The notes under the pieces were generated by a model, which was given only the letters and a program-made list of their open reading frames with translations, was not told where the DNA came from and ran no database searches. The position numbers were made by a program, and so were the translations under genes. Of a stretch of DNA of 59,706 nt, positions 16,969 to 24,424 are shown piece by piece (within the stretch, counting starts at the first letter, position 1; the number at the start of each line of letters is the position of its first letter). This DNA comes from Bacteroidia bacterium (GTDB lineage Bacteria; Bacteroidota; Bacteroidia; JADZBD01): assembly GCA_020054095.1 (NCBI GenBank), contig JAGVMA010000062.1, forward strand, positions 1 to 59,706. Direction: 5' to 3'.

Positions 16969-18179
16969 ACTGCACAAACAAAAACTTTGCTTTCTGCATT
17001 TCCCTTAAGTGCAAATAGCGATTTGAATTTTACGTTTGCAACAATATAATTTGTTCGTGTAGATTTATATTCTTCCTCAACAGATATAATTTCGATATCT
17101 TTTATCTCGGCTTTATCTTTAAAACGGATGTACACTTTAATTTCAAAATCGTTATCGAGTAATTCACCATTAGGTAATTTACCGGCTATGCTCGCTTGCT
17201 TTTTCAATTTTTTGTAGCCGTATTTGTAATCATAAGTAAGTGCCGAAATGTCTGACAATACAGCGCTGCCTGTAGGATGGCTGCCCGCACCTTTGCCTAC
17301 GAAAGTTTGCTTGCAAGAAAAAGCACCTTCCACTTCCACTCCATTGTATTCGTACATTACATTATACAATTCATCTTTTGCAATTACAAAGTGCGGCATG
17401 GCATATACCCTGAATTTGCCATTGCCGTTTTCGCCCACTTTATATCCGGTACCTATCATTTTTATTCGCAGTCCTTTTTCGCGAGCGTAAACTATGTCAT
17501 CAAAAGTTATGTTTTGTATTCCCAAGTTTAAAATTTGTTCGGGTTTTAATATCATCCCGAAAGAATGAACGGTGAGCAAACAAGTTTTGTAAAGCGTATC
17601 AAAGCCGGCAACATCGAGCCAAGGATTGCTTTCGGCAAAGCCGCTTGATTGCGCATCGTTTAAAATTGCATCGTAATTTTTGCTTTCTAATTCCATTCGG
17701 GTGAGGATATAATTGCAAGTGCCGTTTAAAATTCCCCTGAACGAACTCAGTAATTCATTATCATAATATTCTTCCAAATTGCGAATGATGGGAATGCTGC
17801 CGCCTGCACTGCCTTCGTAAATAAGTGCAATATTATTTTTTTCTTGCAACTTATAAAGCGATTCGAAATTTTCGGCAAGCATTTTTTTATTTGCTGTTAC
17901 CACATTAACTCCGTTGCTCATTGCTTCACTCACAATTTTATATGCTTCGTCTGAATCATCAATTAATTCTACAATCACATCTAAATTGTTTTTACCAAGC
18001 ACCTCTGTTTTATCGTACGTAAAATACGACATGTCAATTTTGCGCGGTTTGTTTGCATTCTTTACACATATTTTTTCAATGTTAGCCTGCAGACCCTGCG
18101 AATGATTTAAAACATCGTACAATCCTTGGCCTACACAACCAAAGCCAAATAATCCTATTGTCATTTTTTTATTTTCCAT
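16965..18179 (-). CDS. hom: Homoserine dehydrogenase
   Basis: 404 residues. It reduces aspartate semialdehyde to homoserine, a precursor of methionine and threonine. The N-terminal NAD(P) fold has [12 protein letters not shown]. The catalytic domain has [60 protein letters not shown] and a [10 protein letters not shown] segment. It is monofunctional, not fused to aspartokinase. It lies 10 nt after cysH at the end of the sulfur-assimilation operon. That fits supply of the carbon acceptor for sulfide in methionine synthesis, which I infer from position. Confidence 0.93.
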   Translation of the reverse strand: MENKKMTIGLFGFGCVGQGLYDVLNHSQGLQANIEKICVKNANKPRKIDMSYFTYDKTEVLGKNNLDVIVELIDDSDEAYKIVSEAMSNGVNVVTANKKMLAENFESLYKLQEKNNIALIYEGSAGGSIPIIRNLEEYYDNELLSSFRGILNGTCNYILTRMELESKNYDAILNDAQSSGFAESNPWLDVAGFDTLYKTCLLTVHSFGMILKPEQILNLGIQNITFDDIVYAREKGLRIKMIGTGYKVGENGNGKFRVYAMPHFVIAKDELYNVMYEYNGVEVEGAFSCKQTFVGKGAGSHPTGSAVLSDISALTYDYKYGYKKLKKQASIAGKLPNGELLDNDFEIKVYIRFKDKAEIKDIEIISVEEEYKSTRTNYIVANVKFKSLFALKGNAESKVFVCAV

Positions 18180-18189
18180 AATTTAATTG

Positions 18190-18837
18190 CTATGAATGTA
18201 ATCCGCATTCTGTTTTTGATTTATTTATCCATCTGCCCTCACGCGATTGCCCCTTGCCGGTACAATGTGTGCAACCGATACTGTTATACCCTTGTGCTTT
18301 AAGCGGATGTTCAGGCAAATTATTTTCCTTTATGTAACTATTTACTTCTTGTTCATTAATATCAATAATGGGATAAAATTTTATTATTCCGTTTCGCTCT
18401 TCAAAAATATTTAATTGAGCGCGGTGTTCGTTTTGCGATTTCATAAGACCCGATACCCACACCTGATAATTAGGTTTTATTTGTTCTAACGGCTCCACTT
18501 TATTTATACTGCAACATAAATCGGCATCTTTTGCCCAAGTTTTATCTTGCGCTGTAAATTTGTTCCTCCATTCATCTCCTTTTAGCTCAGTAATGTTTAA
18601 GTTAAATTTTTGGCGAAGATAATTTTTGTATTCAAGCGTTTCCGGAAAATGGTAAGTAGTGTCTAAAAAAACTATCTCTTGCTTGGGATTTGCTTTTTGG
18701 AATTGGTGAATAAGATAAACAGCAGTAGTGCCAAAAGAAGAAGTGAGAAGCACTTGCGAAAAATCTGCATACAGCTCATTTATTCGCTGCTGTGGACTAA
18801 GCGATAAATATTTTTTATTTAATTCTGTTAAGTTCAT
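18190..18837 (-). CDS. cysH: Adenylylsulfate/phosphoadenylylsulfate reductase
   Basis: 215 residues. It reduces activated sulfate (APS or PAPS) to sulfite. Visible parts are the PP-loop-like start (SFGTTAVYLIHQF), VFLDTTYHFPETLEY, a CC pair in DLCCSINKVEPLE, VWVSGLMKSQNEHRAQL, a second pair in CTHCTGKGQSREGRW and the C-terminal ECGLHS catalytic Cys. The CC plus CxxC set is the iron-sulfur ligand pattern usually linked to APS-type reductases. It lies 2 nt after the siroheme/TauE fusion gene. Confidence 0.93.
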   Translation of the reverse strand: MNLTELNKKYLSLSPQQRINELYADFSQVLLTSSFGTTAVYLIHQFQKANPKQEIVFLDTTYHFPETLEYKNYLRQKFNLNITELKGDEWRNKFTAQDKTWAKDADLCCSINKVEPLEQIKPNYQVWVSGLMKSQNEHRAQLNIFEERNGIIKFYPIIDINEQEVNSYIKENNLPEHPLKAQGYNSIGCTHCTGKGQSREGRWINKSKTECGLHS

Positions 18838-18839
18838 AA

Positions 18840-20354
18840 TTATAAAATTGCAATTAAAATGGAACGCAAACTTACAACGATTACAACAATGCCTACTACA
18901 ATAAGCCCTGCCTTTACAGGAATTTTTGATGTTGCAAATGCTGCAATAGGGGCAGCTATCATTCCGCCTATTACTAAGCCCAAAATAACTGTCCAGTGAT
19001 GGATGCCTATTACAGTAAAGAATGTGATGGAACTTGCGAGCGTGATAAAAAATTCTGCCAAATTAACCGATCCAATTGTGTAACGTACCGTGCGTCCTCG
19101 AGCAATAAGTGTTGATGAAACTATTGGTCCCCATCCGCCTCCGCCAATAGAATCAAGAAAGGCGCCAAAAAAAGCAAGCACCCCAATTCGTTTAACTTTT
19201 TTCTTTTCACTCAACTTTCTTATTGCTTTTACAATAATCACAATTCCTAAAAAAAGCGTGTACACCGAAACAATTGGTTTTATTAAACTTCCATAAGCTT
19301 GGAAAGAAGATAAAATATAAGCACCTGCAATTGATCCAATAATTCCCGGAATTAAAAGATGACGAAATAGTTTAGCATTCACGTTTTTAAATTTTAAATG
19401 CATTAATCCGGATGCTCCTGTTGTAAAAATTTCAGAAGCATGCACGCTTGCACTTGCTGCTGCGGGTGTTATACCGAATGAAAGTAAAAATGTGGTGGCA
19501 GTTACTCCATAAGCCATACCCAATGCGCCATCTACCATTTGAGCAATAAATCCGCCAAGCACAAATATTAAGACCGTCTTGTCAAGCGAATTAAAAAAAA
19601 GTGCTGCGTGTGAGCCGAAAGAATTTAGCGGCAAAAACGAAAACAAAATGTGCCCAACTACCATAAGAGCGATTGACGCCAATGAATATACGAGCCAATA
19701 TTTTACTTGCTTGTACTTTGGCTTTTCTTTTTCTTCAATCACCAAATGTGGCTGCAGCGATGCCATATTGGTACTCAACACAGAAGTTATTTCGTTCAAC
19801 TTTTTTACTTTATAAGCAAAATCTCCTTTTAGATGATTCCGTAATTTATTTAAACCATCAATATTAGTTTGAATATCAGTAGGTAAATTTTCGTTCAGCA
19901 CTTCTTTTACTCGTTTAGCAAGCGTAGGCGATTTGCCATTTGTTGAAATGGCAATTTTCAAATCTCCTTTTTGAACAATTGAACCGAGGTAGAAATCGCA
20001 TAAGTCGGGAGTGTCAGCCACGTTTATTAATATTTTTTTTTCAGTTGCATCTTTTTTAATCTGCACACTAAAACCTCTATTACCTGTTGCGGCTATAACT
20101 ATATCAGTGTTTTCTAAATCGGATTTTTGATACGCTCGTTCTTCTATCGAGATGTTTGAATATTTTTCAGCAATAGCTTTTATTTCGGGAAGAATTTTAA
20201 TCGCCACAAGCCTCACATTTGTTTGCGGACTGTTTTGTATCACTGCGGTAATTTTTTCCAAGCCAATATTGCCGCCTCCAATAATTAAAACGCGCAACTG
20301 TTCTAACTTTAGAAAAACAGGGAATAGTGTGTTTGTATGTTCCTCGATGGCCAT
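18840..20354 (-). CDS. Fusion of siroheme synthase (Met8-type) and TauE/SafE transporter domains
   Basis: 504 residues. Residues 1-155 are a precorrin-2 dehydrogenase/sirohydrochlorin ferrochelatase domain: LRVLIIGGGNIGLEKI, TDIVIAATGNRG, INVADTPDLCDFYLGSIVQK and ISTNGKSPTLAKRVKEVL. A linker follows, then from about 218 a TauE/SafE permease with 7-8 spans, including VLGGFIAQMVDGALGMAYGV, SASVHASEIFTTGASGLMHL and GAFLDSIGGGGWGPIVSSTL. Siroheme is the cofactor of sulfite reductase in the same operon, and TauE-family members move sulfite or related sulfur anions. One polypeptide therefore seems to join cofactor synthesis to transport. Transport direction and substrate are inferred. Confidence 0.88.
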   Translation of the reverse strand: MAIEEHTNTLFPVFLKLEQLRVLIIGGGNIGLEKITAVIQNSPQTNVRLVAIKILPEIKAIAEKYSNISIEERAYQKSDLENTDIVIAATGNRGFSVQIKKDATEKKILINVADTPDLCDFYLGSIVQKGDLKIAISTNGKSPTLAKRVKEVLNENLPTDIQTNIDGLNKLRNHLKGDFAYKVKKLNEITSVLSTNMASLQPHLVIEEKEKPKYKQVKYWLVYSLASIALMVVGHILFSFLPLNSFGSHAALFFNSLDKTVLIFVLGGFIAQMVDGALGMAYGVTATTFLLSFGITPAAASASVHASEIFTTGASGLMHLKFKNVNAKLFRHLLIPGIIGSIAGAYILSSFQAYGSLIKPIVSVYTLFLGIVIIVKAIRKLSEKKKVKRIGVLAFFGAFLDSIGGGGWGPIVSSTLIARGRTVRYTIGSVNLAEFFITLASSITFFTVIGIHHWTVILGLVIGGMIAAPIAAFATSKIPVKAGLIVVGIVVIVVSLRSILIAIL

Positions 20355-20358
20355 TGGG

Positions 20359-21054
20359 CTAATTTAGTTGCTGTATTAAATTTAAAACAATAGTATTGTT
20401 GTCATAAAACGAGTTAGGGCTGTTTTGCTTCAGAACAAGATTCATGTATAGCAACTGAATATTTAATGATTTATTAAACATATAACCGAACCCGGTCGAA
20501 ATCCTGTTTTGATCAAAATAATTGCATACTACCGATTTTCCGCTGTTGAACATTATTTCGTCTGCCAAAGTGAAATAAAAAGTATTATCCTCTATTGATT
20601 TTTTATGTATTGGCACTTGCAAATTTAACTGATATCTGTATCTATTAGTGTATGTAAATTCATCTGCAGGGGATGAAATGTAGCGCTGCTCTATCCTTAA
20701 CCTTTGATTAATGATTAGAGTTCCTGCTTTAGCTTGATATGAAATTTGTTGCCAAAGTCTGTATTCTGGTTTAAACTTGTCTGTTCGGTAATGCATAAAA
20801 AAAACGCCTCCAAAAGCCAAAAAAAATTTGTCATTTAGTTGGTACCCAATTCCTGGTCTAACTAAAATCTGACTCCAATCGCGTAACCAATCAGCACGTC
20901 TTAAGCCGTAATCAAGGTGAAAAAATAATTTTTTGTTCAATTTATATCTCGCAAAGTGTCCAAACCAAGTAAGATTATTATTGCTTACTTGTTTTGGCAC
21001 TTCAGCGTTTAGGGTTAAATAAATAAATAAAAAGAATAGAATTAAATTTTTCAT
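20359..21054 (-). CDS. DUF2490-family outer-membrane-type protein
   Basis: 231 residues with a signal peptide (MKNLILFFLFIYLTLNAEVP). The rest is alternating beta strands rich in Tyr, Phe and Arg, for example LFFHLDYGLRRADWLRDWSQ, QILVRPGIGYQL, RLWQQISYQA and FGYMFNKSLNIQLLYMNLVL, ending in Asn. It resembles the DUF2490 family of predicted beta-barrels. It sits within the sulfur operon, 3 nt after the methyltransferase stop and 4 nt before the next start. A link to envelope passage of sulfur compounds is possible but unproven. Confidence 0.75.
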   Translation of the reverse strand: MKNLILFFLFIYLTLNAEVPKQVSNNNLTWFGHFARYKLNKKLFFHLDYGLRRADWLRDWSQILVRPGIGYQLNDKFFLAFGGVFFMHYRTDKFKPEYRLWQQISYQAKAGTLIINQRLRIEQRYISSPADEFTYTNRYRYQLNLQVPIHKKSIEDNTFYFTLADEIMFNSGKSVVCNYFDQNRISTGFGYMFNKSLNIQLLYMNLVLKQNSPNSFYDNNTIVLNLIQQLN

Positions 21055-21057
21055 ACT

Positions 21058-21831
21058 TCAATTTAAAAGATATTTCCAATCTGATAATACTTGCGGAAAT
21101 AATTTGTGCTGGCGCACTACTTCGCCAATAACAATTATTGCCGGTGCGCCTATTTTTTCATCGCTCACAATTTGCTCAATGGTTTCAATAGTGCCAAGCG
21201 CAATATTTTCGGTTGGCAGCGAACCATTTTGAATTACCGCAACAGCCGTTTCCGCTTTTCCTTTTTGCTTAAACGTGCTAACAATTTCGGCTATTTTATT
21301 TAAGCCCATTAAAATTACAACCGTAGCGGTTGATTGAGCAGCGAGTTTTACATCTGCAGATAATTGATTGTCTTTGGTGGTTCCGGTAATTACCCAAAAG
21401 CTTTCGCTGATGCCGCGCTGTGTAACAGGTATGCCTTGCAATCCGGCAACGGCTATTGAACTTGATATGCCGGGTACGTAAGCAGTTTCAATATTAAACA
21501 ATTCGGCAAAAGCGATTTCTTCGGCACCACGACCAAATACAAATGGGTCGCCACCTTTTAGGCGAACCACATGACCATGCGTAAATGCCAAATCTACAAT
21601 TAGCGCATTTATTTGCTCTTGCGGATAACTGTGTTTGCTATTTCTTTTTCCTACATATATTTTTTTTACTCCGTGCGGAATGTATTTAAATAACTCAGTG
21701 TTAACGAGCGCATCGTATAAAACAATATCCGCATCGGCAAGTGCATTAATAGCTTTTACCGTAATTAAATCTACATCGCCCGGACCGGCTCCCACTACTG
21801 TTAATTGGGGAATATTATTTGTTGTTTTCAT
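21058..21831 (-). CDS. cobA: Uroporphyrinogen-III C-methyltransferase
   Basis: 257 residues. It adds two methyl groups from S-adenosylmethionine to uroporphyrinogen III to give precorrin-2, the precursor of siroheme and B12. Motifs are LTVVGAGPGDVDLITVKAI, DIVLYDALVN, VRLKGGDPFVFGRGAEEIA, YVPGISSSIAVAG, GIPVTQRG, VILMGLNKI and NGSLPTENIALGTI. It works upstream of the Met8 domain in the next-but-one gene. It follows a Cys-run mini-ORF by 53 nt. The symbol is shared by sumT/cysG-type enzymes. Confidence 0.95.
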   Translation of the reverse strand: MKTTNNIPQLTVVGAGPGDVDLITVKAINALADADIVLYDALVNTELFKYIPHGVKKIYVGKRNSKHSYPQEQINALIVDLAFTHGHVVRLKGGDPFVFGRGAEEIAFAELFNIETAYVPGISSSIAVAGLQGIPVTQRGISESFWVITGTTKDNQLSADVKLAAQSTATVVILMGLNKIAEIVSTFKQKGKAETAVAVIQNGSLPTENIALGTIETIEQIVSDEKIGAPAIIVIGEVVRQHKLFPQVLSDWKYLLN

Positions 21832-21884
21832 TTTTTAAGTTTTTTGAATTTTGTGTTTGTGAATTAATTGCTTTTATGGTTTAA

Positions 21885-21938
21885 TCAGCAACAACAACAA
21901 TATTCAAATACAATGTGGATATAATATTTTCTATTCAT
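21885..21938 (-). CDS. 17-residue mini-ORF ending in four Cys codons (third Cys-rich leader)
   Basis: Reads MNRKYYIHIVFEYCCCC then TGA, with codons TGT TGT TGT TGC directly before the stop. Its ATG overlaps the sulfite reductase stop in another frame (CATGAATAG), so ribosomes finishing sulfite reductase could restart here. The cobA ATG follows 53 nt later. Runs of one amino acid just before a stop are typical of regulatory leader peptides that sense that amino acid, here cysteine, the end product of the operon. No terminator hairpin is visible downstream, so any control would be translational or Rho-dependent. Translation itself is unproven. Confidence 0.65.
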   Translation of the reverse strand: MNRKYYIHIVFEYCCCC

Positions 21939-24051
21939 GGTTAACGGTATTTTCTTGTTTTATAGTATTGCGATAATTTAATGCGCTTTGATAAAACGAT
22001 TTTACGTTTTCAAAAAAGTTTTCTGCAAATTTTTCTGCTGGCTCGTTTTTATTTATCTGCAACACTGTTTCGGAGAATGTATTTTGGAAACTGAATAGTT
22101 GCGTATCAACAAAATATTTCTGAAAATCATTAATGATGCCGTGTTGTGTATTGCAATGCACTTGTTTTTCTATAAGCAGCGCCTTTGCAATGCTTATGTA
22201 TGTTGCGTAGCTGTGATAAATACTGTCGCCATAAGACTGATTGGCTAATGTTTCGGCTGCTGACTGTAATTTTTCTTCTGCCTCAAATAGGAGTGTAGCC
22301 ACTAAGTCAATCATCACCCCGGCACATTCGCCCACACCAATTGCCGTTTCAAAATTTTCTGTTTTATTCCAGTCAATCAATTCATCAGGAGAAATTGTGC
22401 TTGTATCTGCAACTGGCGTAAGCAATTTGTAAAAATAATTTTTTCCTTGCCTGTCGTAATAGCTATTAAAGTATTCGCCTTCTACTGCATTGTTTTCAAA
22501 ATCAAGGAGTAGTTTTCGCAATACATCAGGGCCTCTTTTTGATGGCACTTTAATTACCTTATCGGAAATGCGACCGCCTCCGTTTCCTAAAACACCACCT
22601 CCGAGCAACACCTGCAAAGCCGGCACAACCACTGCACCAACTTTAAACGAACTGCCGTGAAATCCAATCTGCGCCAAGCTGTGCTGGCCGCATGAATTCA
22701 TGCAACCACTAATTTTAATTTTTATATCGTGGTTATATATCAAATCAGAAAATTCTGCCTTAATAACTTTTTCGAGCGCACCGGCAATTCCTGTACTGCT
22801 CGATATTCCTAAATTGCAAGTATCAGTTCCGGGGCAAGCAGTAATATCAGCCACACTATCAAACCCGGGATTAGCTAATCCTATTTCGTTCAGCTCAGTA
22901 TAAAGCGATGGCAGTGCTTCGGGACGCACATACTTTAACAAAAATCCTTGGTTAATTGTAATCCTAATATCCTGCGAAGCATATTTTTCAACTATTGTTG
23001 CAAGTTTGCGGGCGTTATCTGTATTTAAATTTCCTAAAAACACACGCAAGTAAACACCAAAATATCCTTTTTGCTTTTGTTCAAATACATTTGTTTTGTA
23101 CCATGCTTTGTACGCATCTGTGTCCGAAATTTTAAATGTGGTAAATATGTTTACTGTTTCGGGTAAGTGAGTTGGAATAAAATCGGGATTAATTTCAACT
23201 ATTTTATTTAGCAAGGCGTTTTCTTCTGCAGCAGTTAGTTTTAAAAATTCGTCAATGCCAATTTTATTGATAAGGTATTTTATTCTGGCTTTGTGCCTGC
23301 TTGCGCGCTCACCATGTCTATCGAAAACACGCAGCGCTGCCTCGGTAAACGGAATTATTTTATTTACATCTAAAAACTCGTGTGCGGTTTTTGCCAAAAA
23401 GGGTTGTGCGCCCAATCCGCCACCAACAAGTATTTTAAAGCCGCGCACTATTTTCCCATCAATAATTTTTACTTTGGGGATAAACCCAATATCGTGCATA
23501 AATGTGTATGCTGTATCATCATCATTTGAAGAGAATGCAATTTTGATTTTACGCCCCAGTTCTTGGCAAAAAGGTTTTCGCAAAAAATATTTGAACACTG
23601 CTTGTGCATAAGGCGAAACATCGAAAGGTTCTTTTGCATCTATTCCGGCTTCGGCTGAAGCTGTAACATTGCGCACTGTGTTGCCGCACGCCTCGCGCAA
23701 AGTAATATCATCTTGCTCCAATTTTGCCCAGAGTTCAGGTGTTCTGTCTAAGCTCACGTAGTGTATTTGAATGTCTTGCCTGGTCGTGAGATGCAAATTG
23801 CCCGTTGAGTATTCATCGCTTATCTCGGCAATTTTTCGCAACTGCTTGGGGCTTACTTTGCCAAATGGTAATTTAATACGAATCATTTGCACTCCTTGCT
23901 GCCGCTGACCATAAACGCCTCTCGCTAATCTGAGTGAGCGAAATTTTTCTTCGTCAATTTTTCCATCACGAAAAAGTTTAATTTTTCTTTCCAGCTCAAT
24001 GATGTCTTTTTCTACGAGCGGATTCTCAATTTCTGTTTGAAAGCTTTGCAT
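21931..24051 (-). CDS. Assimilatory sulfite reductase, ferredoxin-type, with C-terminal helical extension
   Basis: 706 residues. It reduces sulfite to sulfide with siroheme and a [4Fe-4S] cluster. Residues 1-540 contain two ferredoxin-like/catalytic repeats: LRLARGVYGQRQQGVQMIRI, GNLHLTTRQDIQIHYV and TVRNVTASAEAGID. The cluster ligands are CPGTDTC (about 405-411) and CMNSC (about 450-454), then KVGAVVVPALQVLLGGGVLG. Residues about 555-706 are an added helical region (FEAEEKLQSAAETLANQSYG, SIAKALLIEKQ) resembling a HEPN domain. This tail makes the protein 130-150 residues longer than standard ferredoxin-type enzymes. It is the first large gene of the operon, behind two attenuator-like elements. 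Confidence 0.93.
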   Translation of the reverse strand: MQSFQTEIENPLVEKDIIELERKIKLFRDGKIDEEKFRSLRLARGVYGQRQQGVQMIRIKLPFGKVSPKQLRKIAEISDEYSTGNLHLTTRQDIQIHYVSLDRTPELWAKLEQDDITLREACGNTVRNVTASAEAGIDAKEPFDVSPYAQAVFKYFLRKPFCQELGRKIKIAFSSNDDDTAYTFMHDIGFIPKVKIIDGKIVRGFKILVGGGLGAQPFLAKTAHEFLDVNKIIPFTEAALRVFDRHGERASRHKARIKYLINKIGIDEFLKLTAAEENALLNKIVEINPDFIPTHLPETVNIFTTFKISDTDAYKAWYKTNVFEQKQKGYFGVYLRVFLGNLNTDNARKLATIVEKYASQDIRITINQGFLLKYVRPEALPSLYTELNEIGLANPGFDSVADITACPGTDTCNLGISSSTGIAGALEKVIKAEFSDLIYNHDIKIKISGCMNSCGQHSLAQIGFHGSSFKVGAVVVPALQVLLGGGVLGNGGGRISDKVIKVPSKRGPDVLRKLLLDFENNAVEGEYFNSYYDRQGKNYFYKLLTPVADTSTISPDELIDWNKTENFETAIGVGECAGVMIDLVATLLFEAEEKLQSAAETLANQSYGDSIYHSYATYISIAKALLIEKQVHCNTQHGIINDFQKYFVDTQLFSFQNTFSETVLQINKNEPAEKFAENFFENVKSFYQSALNYRNTIKQENTVNHE

Positions 24052-24086
24052 TTTTTATATTTTTTTGTTCTACTTTTTTTAGGTCA

Positions 24087-24120
24087 TAAAAAAGCCCCTC
24101 GGCTTTTGCGGAGGGGCTTT
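24087..24120 (-). terminator. Intrinsic terminator behind the second Cys leader, before sulfite reductase
   Basis: On the minus strand a perfect 10-bp stem (AAAGCCCCTC with GAGGGGCTTT) and a 10-nt loop are followed by TTT, giving six T in a row. It lies 23 nt after the stop of the 27-residue mini-ORF and 36 nt before the sulfite reductase ATG. It can therefore only end transcripts that started in the leader. Confidence 0.85.
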
Positions 24121-24142
24121 GATGGATTTATATTCTTATTCA

Positions 24143-24226
24143 TCAATAACAGCACTTCCGCCTGTGATTTTTACACATGCAGCAATACATTTGAATCATT
24201 GTTGTTTTGGTTGTTATTGTTTTCAT
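24143..24226 (-). CDS. 27-residue Cys-rich leader peptide, second of tandem pair
   Basis: ATG at 24226, stop TGA at 24143. The C-terminal part reads MIQMYCCMCKNHRRKCCY with five Cys codons in two clusters. The N-terminal part (KTITTKTTM) resembles the first leader (NTIITTSTM), suggesting the two arose by duplication. It starts 8 nt after the T-run of the first terminator and is followed by the second terminator, so it repeats the first leader-terminator unit. The Cys codons sit just upstream of the terminator, as in amino-acid attenuators. It could instead be a metal-binding peptide. Translation is unproven. Confidence 0.65.
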   Translation of the reverse strand: MKTITTKTTMIQMYCCMCKNHRRKCCY

Positions 24227-24233
24227 TTGTTTA

Positions 24234-24270
24234 AAAATAAAAAGGGCTTTCGTTTTACGGAAAGCCCTTT
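24234..24270 (-). terminator. Intrinsic terminator behind the first Cys leader, with possible antiterminator
   Basis: On the minus strand an 11-bp stem (AAAGGGCTTTC with GAAAGCCCTTT) is followed by TTATTTTT. It lies 30 nt after the first mini-ORF. GGAGAGCT (complement of 24288-24295), between mini-ORF and terminator, can pair over 8 bp (two G-U) with GGCTTTCC in the left arm (complement of 24259-24266). That would break the terminator. Confidence 0.85.
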
Positions 24271-24300
24271 GGGTAAATTATGATATTAGCTCTCCTACAA

Positions 24301-24366
24301 TTAAATGTACATACAGCACATACACATTGTGCTGGTTGTAATAATTGTATTTGAGTAGTTGTTCAT
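24301..24366 (-). CDS. 21-residue Cys-rich leader peptide, first of tandem pair
   Basis: ATG at 24366, stop TAA at 24301. The end of the peptide is TSTMCMCCMYI, with three Cys codons in a four-codon window near the stop. The ATG is 12 nt after a consensus -7 box, so the transcript would be nearly leaderless. A perfect 7-bp hairpin (CAGCACA with TGTGCTG, 24314-24334) overlaps the Cys codons, and a terminator follows after 30 nt. Together with the alternative pairing partner at 24288-24295 this is the layout of a classical attenuator sensing cysteine. Similar polycysteine leaders upstream of sulfur genes are known from mycobacteria. Translation here is unproven. Confidence 0.7.
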   Translation of the reverse strand: MNNYSNTIITTSTMCMCCMYI

Positions 24367-24378
24367 TGTTTGTGAGGG

Positions 24379-24411
24379 CAAATGTAAATTAAAAAACTTT
24401 ACATCTGCAAA
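24379..24411 (-). promoter_or_regulatory. Consensus promoter of the sulfur-assimilation operon
   Basis: On the minus strand TTTG (complement of 24408-24411), 21 nt, then TACATTTG (complement of 24379-24386), a full match to the Bacteroidota form. Expected transcription start is about 24375, some 8-9 nt before the first leader ATG. The promoter begins 14 nt after the stop region of the upstream gene. Confidence 0.8.
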
Positions 24412-24424
24412 TATTTTTAAAAAA

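Noticed and set aside
21832-21884. A terminator after the third Cys mini-ORF
   Set aside because: The 53 nt are A-rich with almost no G and form no stem, so simple transcription attenuation is not supported at this site.
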